Origin: Megalopta genalis
Taxonomy: Eukaryota > Arthropoda > Insecta > Hymenoptera > Halictidae
Direction: 5' to 3'
Length of the DNA: 64,000 nt
NCBI RefSeq assembly: GCF_051020955.1
Contig: NC_135022.1
Location: 10,900,966-10,964,965, forward strand
A program made the position numbers and the translations under genes. Under the pieces are notes generated by a model that was not told where the DNA came from, ran no database searches, and saw only the letters and a list, made by a program, of their open reading frames with translations. Shown one piece after another: positions 37,408 through 50,585 of this stretch. Positions within the stretch are counted from its first letter, which is position 1. Every line of letters begins with the position of its first letter.

Positions 37408-38606
37408 GCCCACATTTAATATTTACAAATTGGCAAATATTGTTTATGATTATGATAATAGTTCAAATCTTGAACTAATTTCAGTACAGTAAAATGATGT
37501 TACGATTTCTTGCGACTATTATTTACAAGCAAATTGTTGATAAATAAATTGTGTACTAATAAATTGTGTACTAATAAATAATACTACTAAATAATACTAA
37601 TAAATTATCGTGTACTAATTGTGTACTTTTATGGAATTTTCCGATTTAGATAATTCGAGGATGTATGGTGATTTTGTTAAACCGGCCACTAGAAATGACC
37701 GATATTATATTTTCTCCAGCCGATTATTTTAATTACGACGTTTCACTTTCAATTCGTTGAAAGAATCGATGTAGCTTAAGACCCTCAGTTTAAAGTCTCA
37801 TGTCAAGGGTCCTCGATGTCAAGGATACTGCCAGTAGGGAGCGGAGTCTCTTAATCCCTGAAAACTTGCAGGAGTATTTTGCAAGGGATTTAATTCGAAG
37901 GACGAAAACATAATTAAACTGTTAGGCGATAATCCTAGTATCCACGGTGTCATGCTCTTTATAGGATTTAAGATCCTAATGACAAACTAGTTACATTCGA
38001 AATCGATCATTCTCAAGATCAGTCGCTTTAATCAGCTTAAAATTAATTAGCTGTTTTCATTACATTTATTACATTTTATTACGTTTTTACTATTATGTAT
38101 TCACTGTTACATATACTCTTACTATTATGTTTACATTTTAAATTGTCTATTATTATCTATTATTTGTTATTTTTTTCTCTATTCATTTATTTATTTATTT
38201 ATTTATTCATTTATTTCTATATTGATTTATTTATATTTGTTATCTCTTTTAATTGTTAGATATTAAAGACATTATTTTAGGTACTGAATAAATATTCATT
38301 ATATTAATAAATTTCTTTCAATGAAGTATAATTTATTTAATCTATTTATATGTAAACAAATATTTGTAGCTCGTAGTGATTAATTAATATCAAGAATTTC
38401 TTTCAAATTAACATATTTTCTTATACCCCGGTTTTACGCTTTAGACGCAGATTGCGGTAAAGGATTATAAAGATTTATTTATAAATATAACATAAAAAAT
38501 TATATAATATTTTTTTATTTTTAATTCATAATATAAAAATTTGATTAAAAAGTAGGAAGAGTATAAATTTTAACATGGTTTTTGGTCCATTCGATTCGGA
38601 CGAATA
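37408..38606. other. AT-rich stretch with a (TTTA)n microsatellite
   Basis: 38183-38217 is a run of ATTT units, and 37545-37615 has short TAATAAAT/GTGTACTAAT repeats. 37720-37980 is slightly GC-richer. No gene seen. Confidence 0.45.
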
Positions 38607-38809
38607 TTAACACTAGATTTACGGAGCACAAGAAAACAGCTGTTTTATGTTAGTTTATAAAAGTAACAATAAGACATTCATTCTGATTTTCAACAAGTAT
38701 TATTGTAACATTTGCCACAAGTAAAAAATGTATCTTTACGATATGAATAATCGTAAATTGAAAAATTAGTGACCCGCCATTTTGACTGGTCCCGTAAATC
38801 TAGTGTTAA
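38607..38809. mobile_element. TTAA-bounded MITE (piggyBac-like), 203 bp
   Basis: TTAACACTAGATTTACGG at the left and CCGTAAATCTAGTGTTAA at the right are perfect 18-bp inverted repeats bounded by TTAA. No coding capacity. Confidence 0.85.
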
Positions 38810-39430
38810 CAAAGTTATGGGAACTCAACGATTAAGCTGCTTTAAACCAGCTGCCATAAACGGACCATCAAAACTGTCGCGTCGCGAGCAGCGGCTCGAC
38901 AGCTGTTCGCACAGCTTCGACGACAAACTGCGTCGCATTCCAAATGCGTTCTACTCTATCTTCGCGAACTTTAACGAACGGGAAAATGGTAATTATCACG
39001 GGAAGCTCTGGTAAATGTACCGCGATAACTGCCGAGACATTCGAGGAGCACGTCGATCGACGAAAGTGCCGCGCCTGCGCACATCACTCGAACCGTTCCT
39101 CGACATAACCTATTCAAATACGGCTCCCGCGGGAAAATCTTGTACCAATGTGAAATTTGACACGAAATGTAATTTTGGACTGGTACCTCGAAGCCAAAAA
39201 CATTTGCTGGAGCTGGAGCAGCCGATTTCGCAGAATGTGAACGTTTATCGAGTTTCAAGTATCCTTGGAATGCCGTGGGACGCCAGTGCGATGATCCTGC
39301 GGACGTGTTTTCAGCGGACTGTTCGAGAAATCCCGCGCTCCACTGATCACCGCGCGCGAAGACGACGCCATCTGGTAGCACCATTTCGAATAATAGCGAT
39401 GCTCAAGAGCTTGTGAAAGGTGGGTTGTGC
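38810..39430. other. GC-rich island, candidate conserved non-coding element
   Basis: Open frames of 137 codons (minus, 38971-39384) and 133 codons (plus, 39015-39416) overlap almost fully. I recognise neither product, and there is no exon chain. A single-exon gene on one strand cannot be excluded. Confidence 0.35.
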
Positions 39431-39532
39431 TGCAACGTGGACGATTTTACTGAATTTTTCAGATCAGTGGCGTGTGTAAGGTAAGAAAGAATACTCTGCA
39501 ATTGTATTTTCTTGCATGCTAATTCAGAATAT

Positions 39533-39900
39533 ACAGGGTGTCCCAGATTTTAATGTTCAAACTTTGTCAGTATATTTTATGGCACAGAGTAAGGAAAAAT
39601 TGTTATGCAAACATAGGTCATATAGAGCTTTATTAAGAAGTTACAACAAAAATTCAGAATAGGAATAGTAATCAACTAAAATAAAAAATAAAAAATAAAA
39701 AAGAATCTTCGATCGATGTCAATCATGTATTGTTAACGAAGGTTTTTAATACATTTCGAAATGTATTAATAAACACAGCTTACATAAACACACGGCATGT
39801 GCTGATCTATTCAAGCCAATGTTTCACTATTCTAACGCAATTACTATTACTATTCTGAATTTTTGTTGTAACTTCTTAATAAAGCTCTATATGACTGACA
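39533..39900. mobile_element. ACAGGGTGTCCC element with inverted arms, right end missing
   Basis: Starts ATACAGGGTGTCCCAGATTT. An arm at about 39618-39675 (GTCATATAGAGCTTTATTAA...) is repeated in inverse at about 39840-39895. The outer 85 bp at the left has no partner on the right, so the element is truncated. Confidence 0.7.
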
Positions 39901-40028
39901 TAATAATTAATAATAATATTATTAACATATTATCCTGTATATCTTGTGATGCAATTGACGGGAGTCGCTTGGGAAAGAAAATAGCGGTTTATCCTCAATG
40001 GGACTTTCATAGTCAACCAATTATTATT

Positions 40029-40030
<2 letters not shown>

Positions 40031-40107
<77 letters not shown>

Positions 40108-40129
40108 AAGAGAGAGAGAGAGAGAGAGA
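40031..40129. repeat. (GA)n microsatellite, about 98 bp
   Basis: About 49 GA units with two interruptions. The Arg-Glu repeat frame is an artefact. Confidence 0.95.
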
Positions 40130-41484
40130 TTTTGCGGTAATCCCAAATTTGGACTTTTTAGTTTTGCTAATGCGAGACAGATAATTTATATTTATTGAAT
40201 GTCAGCCTTTATTTCAATGTTGAAATATTGTTAATAGAAGGGTAGATTATTATTTTCTTACTTACTATACATTTTCGTTAAACATTGTTATGTGTCATTA
40301 ATATTAATATTAATATGCACGTTAATGCATTTATAATTTTGGTATATGATGTAGGAAACCTAAATTAATATATTCTTCATTTTTGGTATCATATCCAAAC
40401 GCATTTCGAACTTCGGGAGGGATAGATAAAAAAATGTTCAACTTCCACGCCATTAAAATCAAGATCCAAGATTTTCTTTTCCATTCCAATTTTGTAGACT
40501 ATTCGCACGAACGTAGAAAAACCAAAGCAGTAAACAAAATGTACCGAAGCAAGACGTTCGAAGCCATTTTCGAAGTTACTTACAGCGGATTTCGACTCCG
40601 CTTTTCTAACGAATATCTCGTCCGAGCGGATGGCACTGACATTAATTAGTAGAAGGTGGGATACCATAACTTCTAATCGTTAGTTTTTCAAAAGCAATTA
40701 AACTGGTTAACTTCTCCTTTGTAGGAGGTGCAAGTTCGACGGTTTGATGGAACTTGGAATATTCATACTGCGAGCGTAAATGTTGGATCAGAAGTTGAAA
40801 GCATCGCTGCTTCTATGTGAATAGTGGAATACGGCAAGTGTCGTATTCGAAAGTTTCACTCAGAAGTTAGACACGTACGATACATAATTCAAAGTTTCCA
40901 TTAATCCAAGCAGCTTTGTCAGTTTGGCACACGGCGGAATACGTTTTTTTATGATCGCATTCATGAATGTAAACAGTGAAAATCCTCGCTCGGAATTTTA
41001 TGGCACGTACTAGAAATTACTGGGTTTCATGGATTTCATAAATCGCTGGTATCTGAATCCATGTTAACTTTATAGGTACGATGGACAGTGTTCATGCTTG
41101 AATTTAGTAGTCTCGCAGATTTTGCGAAAATATGGAATCGATGGTTTCGCATACGTATCACGTGACGTAAAAGATTTTAATTAGCGACAAATTTATATAG
41201 GTCACATTCGAAGCAACATTTACTTTGATCATTCAATAAAAACTGTGTAAGTGTTCCTATAAATAATGATTATGTCATATATTTTTTTTTTTAATTTCCG
41301 TTCCAAGCTCAGGTAAAAAGGTCGAAAAACGTCATTTTTTTAATTTTGTCATTATTTCAATCATTTGCAAACTAAATAAATGTTCGTATACACTCATTCT
41401 TTAGAAAACTAGTCGCTATAATAGCTTAAAGATATTCAAGTGATTCGGAGCAATTTGGAAAAAGTTACAGTCAATTTTCCACAA
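40130..41484. other. Non-coding stretch, nothing recognised
   Basis: Mixed AT-rich DNA. 40380-40660 has overlapping open frames of 88 and 92 codons on opposite strands, flanked by ATTTTGGTATCAT and GATACCATAAC, but no exon evidence. Near 41297 GTTCCAAGCTCAGGTAAAAAG resembles the 5800/54880 repeat family. Confidence 0.4.
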
Positions 41485-42123
41485 TTAACCCACAGCTTGT
41501 ACACAAAAATCGACGATTTTGGAAGAGGAGATACGATCATTCGAGCCTTGCTCCTCGTTTTTATAATTATTGACAATCAGAAACTATAAAAATGAGCTAC
41601 AAGGCTCGAATAATCGTATCACCTCTTCCCAAATTGTCCACTTTTGTTTACAAGTTGAAGGAAAATTAAGGAGAATTTATTGTACATATGTACAGTAATT
41701 TCTCCTTAAATCGCGCTCAGACTGCGCACAAAAATGGACGATTTGGGAAGAGGAGATACGATTATTCGAGCCTTTGCACCTCGTTTTTATAATTATTGAC
41801 AATCGGAAACTATAAAAATGAGCCACGAGACACGAGAAATCGTATCTCCTCTTCCAAAATTGTCGACTCTTGTTTACAAGTTAAAGGAAAATTAAGGAGA
41901 ATTTATTGTACATATGTACAGTAATTTCTCCTTAATTCGCGCTCAGACTGCGCACAAAAATGGACGATTTGGGAAGAGGAGATACGATTATTCGAGCCTT
42001 GCACCTCGTTTTTATAATTATTGACAATCGGAAACTATAAAAATGAGCCACGAGACACGAGAAATCGTATCTCCTCTTCCAAAATTGTCGACTTTTGTTT
42101 ACAAGTTAAAGGAAAATTAAGGG
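41485..42123. repeat. Tandem array (about 2.8 x 226 bp) of a hairpin-forming unit
   Basis: GCGCTCAGACTGCGCACAAAAATGG appears at about 41713 and 41939, with a diverged copy at about 41487. Each unit is a fold-back: GGGAAGAGGAGATACGAT is answered by ATCGTATCTCCTCTTCC, and CACCTCGTTTTTATAATT by CTATAAAAATGAGC. The last copy runs into unique DNA at about 42123. Confidence 0.85.
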
Positions 42124-42660
42124 GAATTTACCGCATTCCATTTGAAAAGGTGACAACATGCTTTCCTACGCAAGTGTACGTTCGGGTCAGCCTGTGCAGA
42201 TCAATAAAAGAGGACATAGACGGCGTTAATTTTCGCGGACTCCTCTCGCGGTGACGATTTTCATCATTAGCGGCGGAAAGAGTGCGATCGCAACAGAATT
42301 CTCAAACGCAGAATTATCTTGTTCCTGTGTGGCACACATAGATCCGTTCGCCTCCCAGGCTCGTCCTTCTCTCAGCCCCTTCGTTCCGTGGCTGGCGAAG
42401 TAATTATTCCCGCTCATCGCCTTCAAATTTCCTCGGCCTGTGCCGCGGGCCATTCGTGCCCGGTCTCAAAGAAGGCACCGAGCGAACGTAATCTAAGCGA
42501 CGCAATACCGCCGCGCCCGGCTTCCGTACAATTATCAGCCGGTGCACGGGGAAACAAAGTGCGGAATCGTATTTCGTCGTTCAGTCAATGTGGCGCGAAC
42601 TGATAAGGCGTCCGCGATTCGAACCTGCCCCCTGGGCACGCTTACACGCCTCTACAGGGT
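42124..42660. other. GC-rich island, candidate conserved non-coding element
   Basis: Overlapping open frames on both strands with no known product. A GATTCGAACC motif at 42615 is discussed under rejected items. Confidence 0.4.
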
Positions 42661-44180
42661 GATTTACAAGTCTTCCGCTCGTGACTGACAACCTCCACCG
42701 GATATACAGATTTTGTAATCCGAATTCATCCTTTTGGAAGTCATGCCCACCTTTCCGTCAAAGTTTTTTACACTGTAAATTCATCCTTTGCGAATTATCC
42801 TCGCTTTTATGCAAATTAGATTCGACGTTTTGAAAATTGCGTTTCATTTCGCAGATCGAAGCGAGCCTTTTGCGATTTAAGTACTTCTAGGTTGTTTTTT
42901 ATGCTATTTTAATAAAGATAGAATCGTACTTTGTTGCCCTGAAATTGTGATTTTTATTGTATGTATGTACAGGTTTTACATTTACATTTCTTTCGTAAAT
43001 CATGCTTACCTTCTTCACTACAAATTAATCCTTTTGTAGATTATATTCGTCTTTCTTATCAAATCTGGCCGTTTTCATTTAATTTTGAAATTTAGTATGA
43101 ATTTGTATACTTACTTACAAATGATCTTCAACAAACATTTATAAAATGTCGAACGAAGTTTAAATTGAATATGGATTTTGTTACATACAACTATAAATAA
43201 GTGAATTTAATTTGGAAAAGGATGCGCGAAAATTTAAGTTACGAAAGTCGATTCAACGCAGTTTTATAAAAAAATGTATCATAATTATATTATTAACAAA
43301 ATTTATCCTATTTATATTATTAATAAAGTATATCACTATCGCACCATTATAAAAGTCTATCGTAATCAGACTATTAACACTGATTGCCGTGTCACTCATA
43401 TGTGGCTAACAGAATTATTTGGAATTCAATTTTTGAAAATTAATCTTTACTTTCATCCATTATAATTTCTTAATTTTATTAAGCTTCGCAAGAGGTAAGA
43501 ACGTTGAAAAAGTAATCGATGCCGTATAGCTTTGCTTTGCAATTTTAATTTAATTGAATAAAATACTTTAATTTTATGAAGTCATTGAGATTTTCGGCGC
43601 GGCCGTCAAAGTGTTAACAAGTGCATACATTTGTTAATAAAATTCTTTTCGTTACTTCAGACTCATCATTTAATAGAAGCATATGTAAGGAGGCACGGTT
43701 TAAAAGTTTACGCAGACAGCCAGCAGAGCATACGATAATTACACAAATGAGGTAGTTAAAAATTACGAGAACGAAGATGGAACGACGCATATTTATAAAT
43801 GGGAATGTGAAACGCAAGCATAAGAGAAAACATTAAATTGAATGACCGTGGAAAATACTACGCGGACTTATCAGGAGGAGTAGAAAGAAAAATAAAAGAA
43901 CGGTAAAAGGAAAACAGAGAGAATAGAAATGAGATACCAGACATAACAGGGGAGGAAATAGAAAGACAATTAAGAAGACAGAAAAAGTGAAAAACACTAG
44001 GCGAGGATGGAATATAAATGAAGTGTGGGAATACGAAAGAAGGAACGGAAAGAAAGAAATTAAAGGCATAATCTGTATCTTGGGTATGATGTGTATTTTA
44101 TGATTCATACATTTTCCTAAAAAAAAAATTCTGGACAAAATACATATATATAAACTAGAAACACTATTTCTAATGTAATC
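42661..44180. other. AT-rich non-coding stretch with one purine-rich tract
   Basis: 43845-44070 is strongly purine-biased on the plus strand (GAGGAGTAGAAAGAAAAATAA). The Phe/Leu/Ser-rich minus frame over it is an artefact. Near 43275-43375 TATTAATAAA/TATCATAATTAT units repeat. CGGCCGTCAAAGTGTTAAC near 43600 resembles one end of a TTAA-type MITE. Confidence 0.4.
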
Positions 44181-44530
44181 AGTAATTAATCTTCCATAGT
44201 ATATTACTTACATAATCAGTAATAATCTTTAATAGTATAATAATACTGTTGCCTAAATAATCAGTAGTAATCTTTGATAGTATGATAATACTATCTAACT
44301 ATTAATACTATTACTTACATAATCAGTAATAATTTTTTATAGTATAATAATACTGTTGCCTAAATAATCAGTAATAATCTTTGGTAGTATGATAATACTA
44401 TCTAACTATTAATACTATTACTTATAATACATAATCAGTAATAATTTTTAATAGTATAATAATACTGTTGCCTAAATAATCAGTAATAATCTTCGATAGT
44501 ATGATAATACTATTACATAATCGGTAATAA
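44181..44530. repeat. Tandem array, unit about 106-112 bp
   Basis: TACTGTTGCCTAAATAATCAG recurs at about 44245, 44351 and 44463, separated by AATCAGTAATAATCTTT and TAGTATGATAATAC phrases, which are a shorter sub-repeat. Confidence 0.8.
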
Positions 44531-47500
44531 TCTCAAAAAAAAAAATATATATATATTTTAATAATTTTAATTAATAGTATTTTATACTACTAATGTAATT
44601 GTAGAAAATGAACCAATAGTTTACAGAAGATTATTTAAGAATATACAAATTGTTATTTGACTATTTAGTTTCTAATTCCAAGTATATTGACTTATATTTT
44701 CGTCAAGAAGCTTCGCTGTTCAAGGGTTAATAGATGTATATGTCCAAACTCTTATTAAAACTTTCACAGAGGGATTCGTGGATTGCTTTGTTTATGGCTA
44801 CATAGATGTTCTACAATATTGTACCAATATTGTTCTAGTAAGAACATACAGCTGGCTGTCCTCGTCGTTACGTATACCAGTTTCGAATATTCATCGCGCA
44901 TGCTTCTATGTACACAGGCGTCCATACATAATATACAAACATTGATAATTAATTCTCCGAGTGTTCCCATTATTGTAAACATCGATGTAGATAAACAGTC
45001 GCGGAGTTATGAGCTATTGATACTGATCGTTAAATGTTTGACTAGCCCCTGATTATTTACGTTCCTAATTATCTACTGTTGGATCGAGCGCATTATTCGA
45101 TGCTTTTATACAAATGGTGTAGATTAACAAATTAAGATAGCCAAGAGACAGATTATTAGAAATAATACCTATTTAATATATTTTTCTTCGTGTATTGTTT
45201 TATGTTATGGCAAAGATTTTAATACGGTGCAATTTTCAAAATACTATTTAACGAATACTTTCTTGAAAATATCAGCGTACGATATATTTTACATTTATAA
45301 TAATGTGACCAAATCATGCACAATTATGAAGCATTTCTTTATTTTTAAACGATATTGTTCTTCTTTCCAATGATTGAAAAATGTGTTTGTTGTTCGATTT
45401 TTTTATCGATGTTTCCAGAGATATTCTTATTCAAGTTTTACTCGAAGCACAAATGTACACCCAGTATATGCCGGTGAGGTGTCTAGCATATTGTAGGATC
45501 CTTTCTGTCGAGGGGTGGCTACCCTTATCTTTAACAGACAGCATTCCTATCGAAACGTGTGCTCTCCTTTAGTCCTTATAACAGAACAAACAGCTTGCCA
45601 CGACCCACGCGACGCTTGAATGGGGTTAGTGTGCGATTTTCTTGTATTTCATGAGGGACACGGGACATCGAATTGATTCCGCGGAGATGCATCGAGCGTG
45701 CTTCAGTCCGTTCAGATATAATCGAAGCAAAGAATAAGTCGAACTTGGAAATATTGAATTTTTTATATTTTATCACTGCACTTAGGTCTACTGTTATCTT
45801 GTTTGAAGATCGTTAATGCTGTCTCTATGCAATTCTTGATTTTTCATAGTAGCTCTATCTATATAGTTTTTCTTTTTTCAGCTTAATTCTTTTTCAGTTT
45901 AAATCTTTTTTTCATTTCAAGCGTGCATCTCTTAATTCTAATGTTGCATCATATTGTTGTAAGTATACTAATACAAATGCCGGATGTCTGTAACGACATT
46001 GTTCTTATTTTGTAATTCGTCGTGTAAACAATTTCTTAAATCCATCACGTCTTCGTACATATTTTGTGTACTGTCAACACTAGACTGCAGGTCTTGATGC
46101 AAAATCACGATTTTCTAAGTCAACCGTCAACAATGGAAATTAAGTAAGTATGTAGTATTCTTTTTAATAATTTTAACGAATCAAAAAAAGATAGTGCAAC
46201 AAATTGTAACATTATAGTATGTATTTTCGTCTATTTTTGTATACTCAAATGTATATAGTCATTTAAGTTTAAAATTAGTCTTTATCTTCCAGTCCAGGAA
46301 TAATTTTTGTTATAATAATATAAATAATATAAATAAATTTTCTTGTATTTGTGCATAATTTTTCACATAGTTTCGCAACAAACATTGAAGTTCTTAATAT
46401 AATTCTGCATTTAGAATATAGGTGTTAATATATGGTGTTATTATAATATATATATTATAATACTATATTATGTAATATAGGTATTATTATAAATTTTTAT
46501 AATAAATAAGTAAGAAGGGTTTTATTACCCAAAAAAAGGAGAGCATACATTTATCACACGTTAGTTATTACTCTCGCAAAAAGCATTATTATATGAAAGA
46601 AAACACGAGGCCCATATAATAAACGTAATGTATAACGCGGAAAACTGTTTTCTATGGCCCATACATCGTCTTAATGGAGTTAATGTGTTAGTTTCTTTCT
46701 TCGTAGGGTGGATTTTGCTAGCAAATTGATGCGAGCGAAATGAAGACAAATGGAGGGAAAAAATAACGTTGATAAGGATAATTTCTACCATTCAACTTGT
46801 CAGTAAATGCTCGGCACTTGAGGGGATCATTAATAATTTCGAGACAATGGCTATTAATGGGCAACAATTTTATGCTTCGCTTTGCTTAGGCACGTTTCAG
46901 GAGTGTTTAAACGTTTACTACAGAGTTGATTAAGTAGGAGGGTGACTCTGTAATCAGATACTACAGCGAATATAAACTATGTAATTGCCTCGTCGTGGCT
47001 TTGTTCGTTCACAGTAGATACCAATTTATTGATTGCTATGTTTTAAGAATTTTATCAGCGCGGTTCGGAAACCATCAATTTTTCTTTTACAAATACCGAT
47101 CTACACTTCACACTAAATATAAAATACACGAACATCCTAAAATCTGCTTTCAAGAAAATTATAGATGCTAAACAAAACGGAATTGTCGGGTTATTATCGG
47201 TTAAAATAAATTCTTAACAACTGACATTGATCTTATTCAATCTTTTACAAACTATGATTAATATTTATGCTAACACTAATTTTTGCCAGTAAATGTAATC
47301 CATAATAATACAGTATATAACATTTTTAATATAATTTATATTATATTATTACTTCCTTTCTATATTTGTAGTTTCTTATTTTTATAAAGATTCTAAATAC
47401 TAAGCAGAACTAAATAGAATTTTTGTACACTGTTATTAGATAAAATAAATACAAGCAAGATACACTAATCACACTTCAATAAAATCTGTTCCTTAGAAAT

Positions 47501-47739
47501 TCGTTCTTTTCAGTAAATATCACATTTACCTTAACTATATCATTCTGTAAAATTCTGTTTGAAAGAAACTATCTACTTTATTTGGGTTTTAATAAATCAG
47601 TTAAAGAATTGTTCTAATTTTTCTCATATTAGCAATATAATTCTCTCATAAATTAAACGTTTGCGTATAAAACAGTACGTTTGCAGAAATATTGTCAATC
47701 TAATTATCGAGAAATACACAACTTAGAAGAGCGCTACGA
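44531..47739. other. Long AT-rich non-coding stretch
   Basis: No exon supported. Two regions about 1.06 kb apart resemble each other loosely (45590-45700 and 46640-46740: TTAATGGGGTTAGTGTG-like against TTAATGGAGTTAATGTG), possibly an old repeat. (TA)-rich tract at 46440-46510. One ACTAGACTGCAGG phrase near 46081. Confidence 0.4.
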
Positions 47740-48190
47740 TATGAGCGACCTTCCCCTACGTGCGGTATGCGAATACTATTGTCATTCACTACACGTATGG
47801 ATCGAAGTGTTCTCTTTCAAAGCTGAAACGAGTTGCTGAGTTAAGGGTCAACAAGTAGAAGGGTGTTAATTCTCTCGTTATATTCTCCTTTGCATCCCCC
47901 TCTTGTCGGCCTCTTTCTCTTCGATTCCGGCCACCCTTGTTCCCACTGTCGAGCGACCGATAATGGACTTTTAATGCGTTCGATTTGCCAGTCGCAGTGG
48001 CAGCATCCCCCTACGCTCTTTATACATAGTAAGATTTCCATACTTCCGATTCCCTCTGTTCGAACCGGTGCATACAGAACCGTCGGCTATCCCATCTGTC
48101 TTTATTGGGAACGTTAATCACAATTGTCAGTAGAAGAAAGTTCCTTTCAATTTACACGGTGAACGGCTGTCTTTCGATCGGACGAGCAGT
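47740..48190. other. GC-richer block
   Basis: 84-codon plus and 66-codon minus frames overlap; no known product. Confidence 0.35.
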
Positions 48191-49236
48191 TTCAGTATTT
48201 GAAGAATCGAATGTACATTACACGTTACAAGGGCAATGTTACAAATAGAAATTTTAGATTCACGTTTATATTAATTATTAGTGTTAACGATATTGATATA
48301 GTTTTATTAATCTACATATTAATCTACATTATTTCACAGTATTTTAAATTCAAATCGTTGTGTAAATTAATATTTAGCACCTGAAATGATAAGTTATTCT
48401 CAATTTGATCTTATTTGGTACAATTCATTTATTGATGCTGGAATTTAATCGTATATAATAACTGATTTTAGTATACTTAAGAATTCTTGTATTTTAAACA
48501 TATTACAATAATTTGAAACATCGATAAAAACAAAATTCCTTCAAAAGAAATTAGGTATTTTATCTTCTGTTCATTTTATTGTCTTTCAAAAGCAATTAAG
48601 ATTTCCAATTAAATCTACGTTCATTGAATGGTTATAGAAATAAATTAAGGTAGAAATTAACTGCTATAAAATTTCCAATTGGTCAACGATTTTATATTGA
48701 CGTAAATAATAGAATTCTCTGTAGTTTTTTCACATTTTTAACGAATACAATAAATTATAAATTATAAAATTGTAACACTGTGTGATTGAATAAAAAATGT
48801 TCATTCAATAATTTCTCACGAAAGCATCTGAACACTCTTTCAATAATTGTAAAATCAAAGATCTGAAATCGGTCGTACGACCTGCACAGCGGCAGCAGTA
48901 TCAGTGTTAATAAAGGCATGAATAAAATTATGAAAAACGGGGAGGTGTTTGAAATTTATTATTTAGCGATGAAGTGGAACCATAGAAGATATTTTAAGCG
49001 AGCTCCGTCGAACCGTTGAGCTGACATTTACCATTCGAAGGTCCCCAGTCGATTTTCCGTTCTATCGGCTGTAGTCGGTGGTAGAGCAAATCCGTGGTTT
49101 TCTCTGGTCAGGGCCGAACGAGCTGCTGCACAAGAGAATCACCTCGTTGCAAGAATTTTACAAATATCTTGGTTGTCGGTGCGAGCCGAGTAATCGATTA
49201 CCGTACTCCTTGCAGTCTTCGATATTCATAAAAAAA
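48191..49236. other. AT-rich stretch with a small GC-richer block at its end
   Basis: 48950-49230 is GC-richer; the rest is AT-rich with nothing seen. Confidence 0.4.
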
Positions 49237-50000
49237 GGACAACAATATTTTTGAAAGAAATAGATATAGCATTAATAATATTATAATACATAGAATATAA
49301 TATTGATAGAAGTAATATGGTATGAACGGTATTAATAGTGTCAATATAGTATGAAAAGAATTAATGTAGTATCATTCGTTTAAATATAGTAGTATTAATA
49401 CCATTAATATAATATGAAGATACTATTTTGATTTATTAATTAATGATATTCTATATGCGAATATATGTAGACTTAATAATATTTTTAAAAACAGACTTAA
49501 CAATATTTTTAAAAGAGAAATAAATATAGCATTAATAATATTATAATACATGGAATATAATATTGATAGAAGCAATATGGTATGAACATAGTATTAATAG
49601 TGTCAATAAAGTATGAAAAGAATTAATGTAGTATCATTCGTTTAAATATAGTAGTATTAATACTATTAATATAATATGAAGATACTATTTTGATTTATTA
49701 ATTAATGATATTCTATATGCGAATATATGTAGACTTAATAATATTTTTAAAAACAGACTTAACAATATTTTTAAAAGAAATAAATATAGCATTAATAATA
49801 TTATAATACATGGAATATAATATTGATAGAAGTAATATGGTATGAACATAGTATTAATAGTGTCATAAAGTATGAAAAGAAAAAAAAGTAGTAGTATTAA
49901 AGTAGTATTAATACTATCAATATAATATGAAGATACTATTTTGATTTATTAATTAATGATATATTCTATATGCGAATATATGTAGACTTAATAGTATTAA
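49237..50000. repeat. Tandem array, about 2.9 copies of a 260-bp unit
   Basis: ATATAGCATTAATAATATTA starts at 49264, 49524 and 49784. Units share GATACTATTTTGATTTATTAA and ATGCGAATATATGTAGACTT. The third copy is slightly diverged in the middle. Confidence 0.9.
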
Positions 50001-50219
50001 TATAGTATGAATGTAAAATGGATATAATACTAATACTATTGATATGTAGTAATGCACAATAATAGCACAATATAGCGCCATGAACAATATTTAGTATCGA
50101 TAAGAGCTGACAAAAAAAGATTACAAATTCTACAAAAATATCAATCCATAAGGAATCAATCTTCAAGTATTAATCTATAAGGAATGAAGCATTGATTTTT
50201 CCAACAAGTAATTCCGATT

Positions 50220-50585
50220 TCCGTGTTTTTTTTTTTTTTTTTAGAACAATCGACTACTGCAGACCGTGGCCCGGCTAGATTTCGAGGCAGATACGATGAT
50301 GCTACCGCGGCTCGATAGGGGAGCGTCGAACACTGACGTGTATCCGGCTCAATCGATATTTGCCGAGACATAACTCGATAGAATATCGAATGAACACGTC
50401 AAGCCCTACTGCGCCGAGGCTCCCCTTAGTAATGAGTCAACCTCGCGGAATTGTCCCGCTAGCTATGACCATTTACCGCTCCGAGGGATTTTTATATTTT
50501 AAAATAAAACCGCGGGAAAAGGTCTCCGGACTCCCTCTTTGATGCCACGTTTTCAACTCTGTGTGCGCGCAAAAATTCATTAAAA
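50220..50585. other. GC-rich island after a poly(T) run
   Basis: T18 at about 50226, then a CG-rich block with overlapping short frames on both strands. No known protein. Confidence 0.35.

Noticed and set aside
38971..39416. Overlapping frames of 137 (minus) and 133 (plus) codons
   Set aside because: Neither has a recognisable domain or exon partners; GC-rich islands here are open on both strands by chance.
42600..42640. tRNA-like GATTCGAACC (T-arm type) word
   Set aside because: The flanking bases do not pair as a T-stem and no acceptor, D- or anticodon arm can be built.
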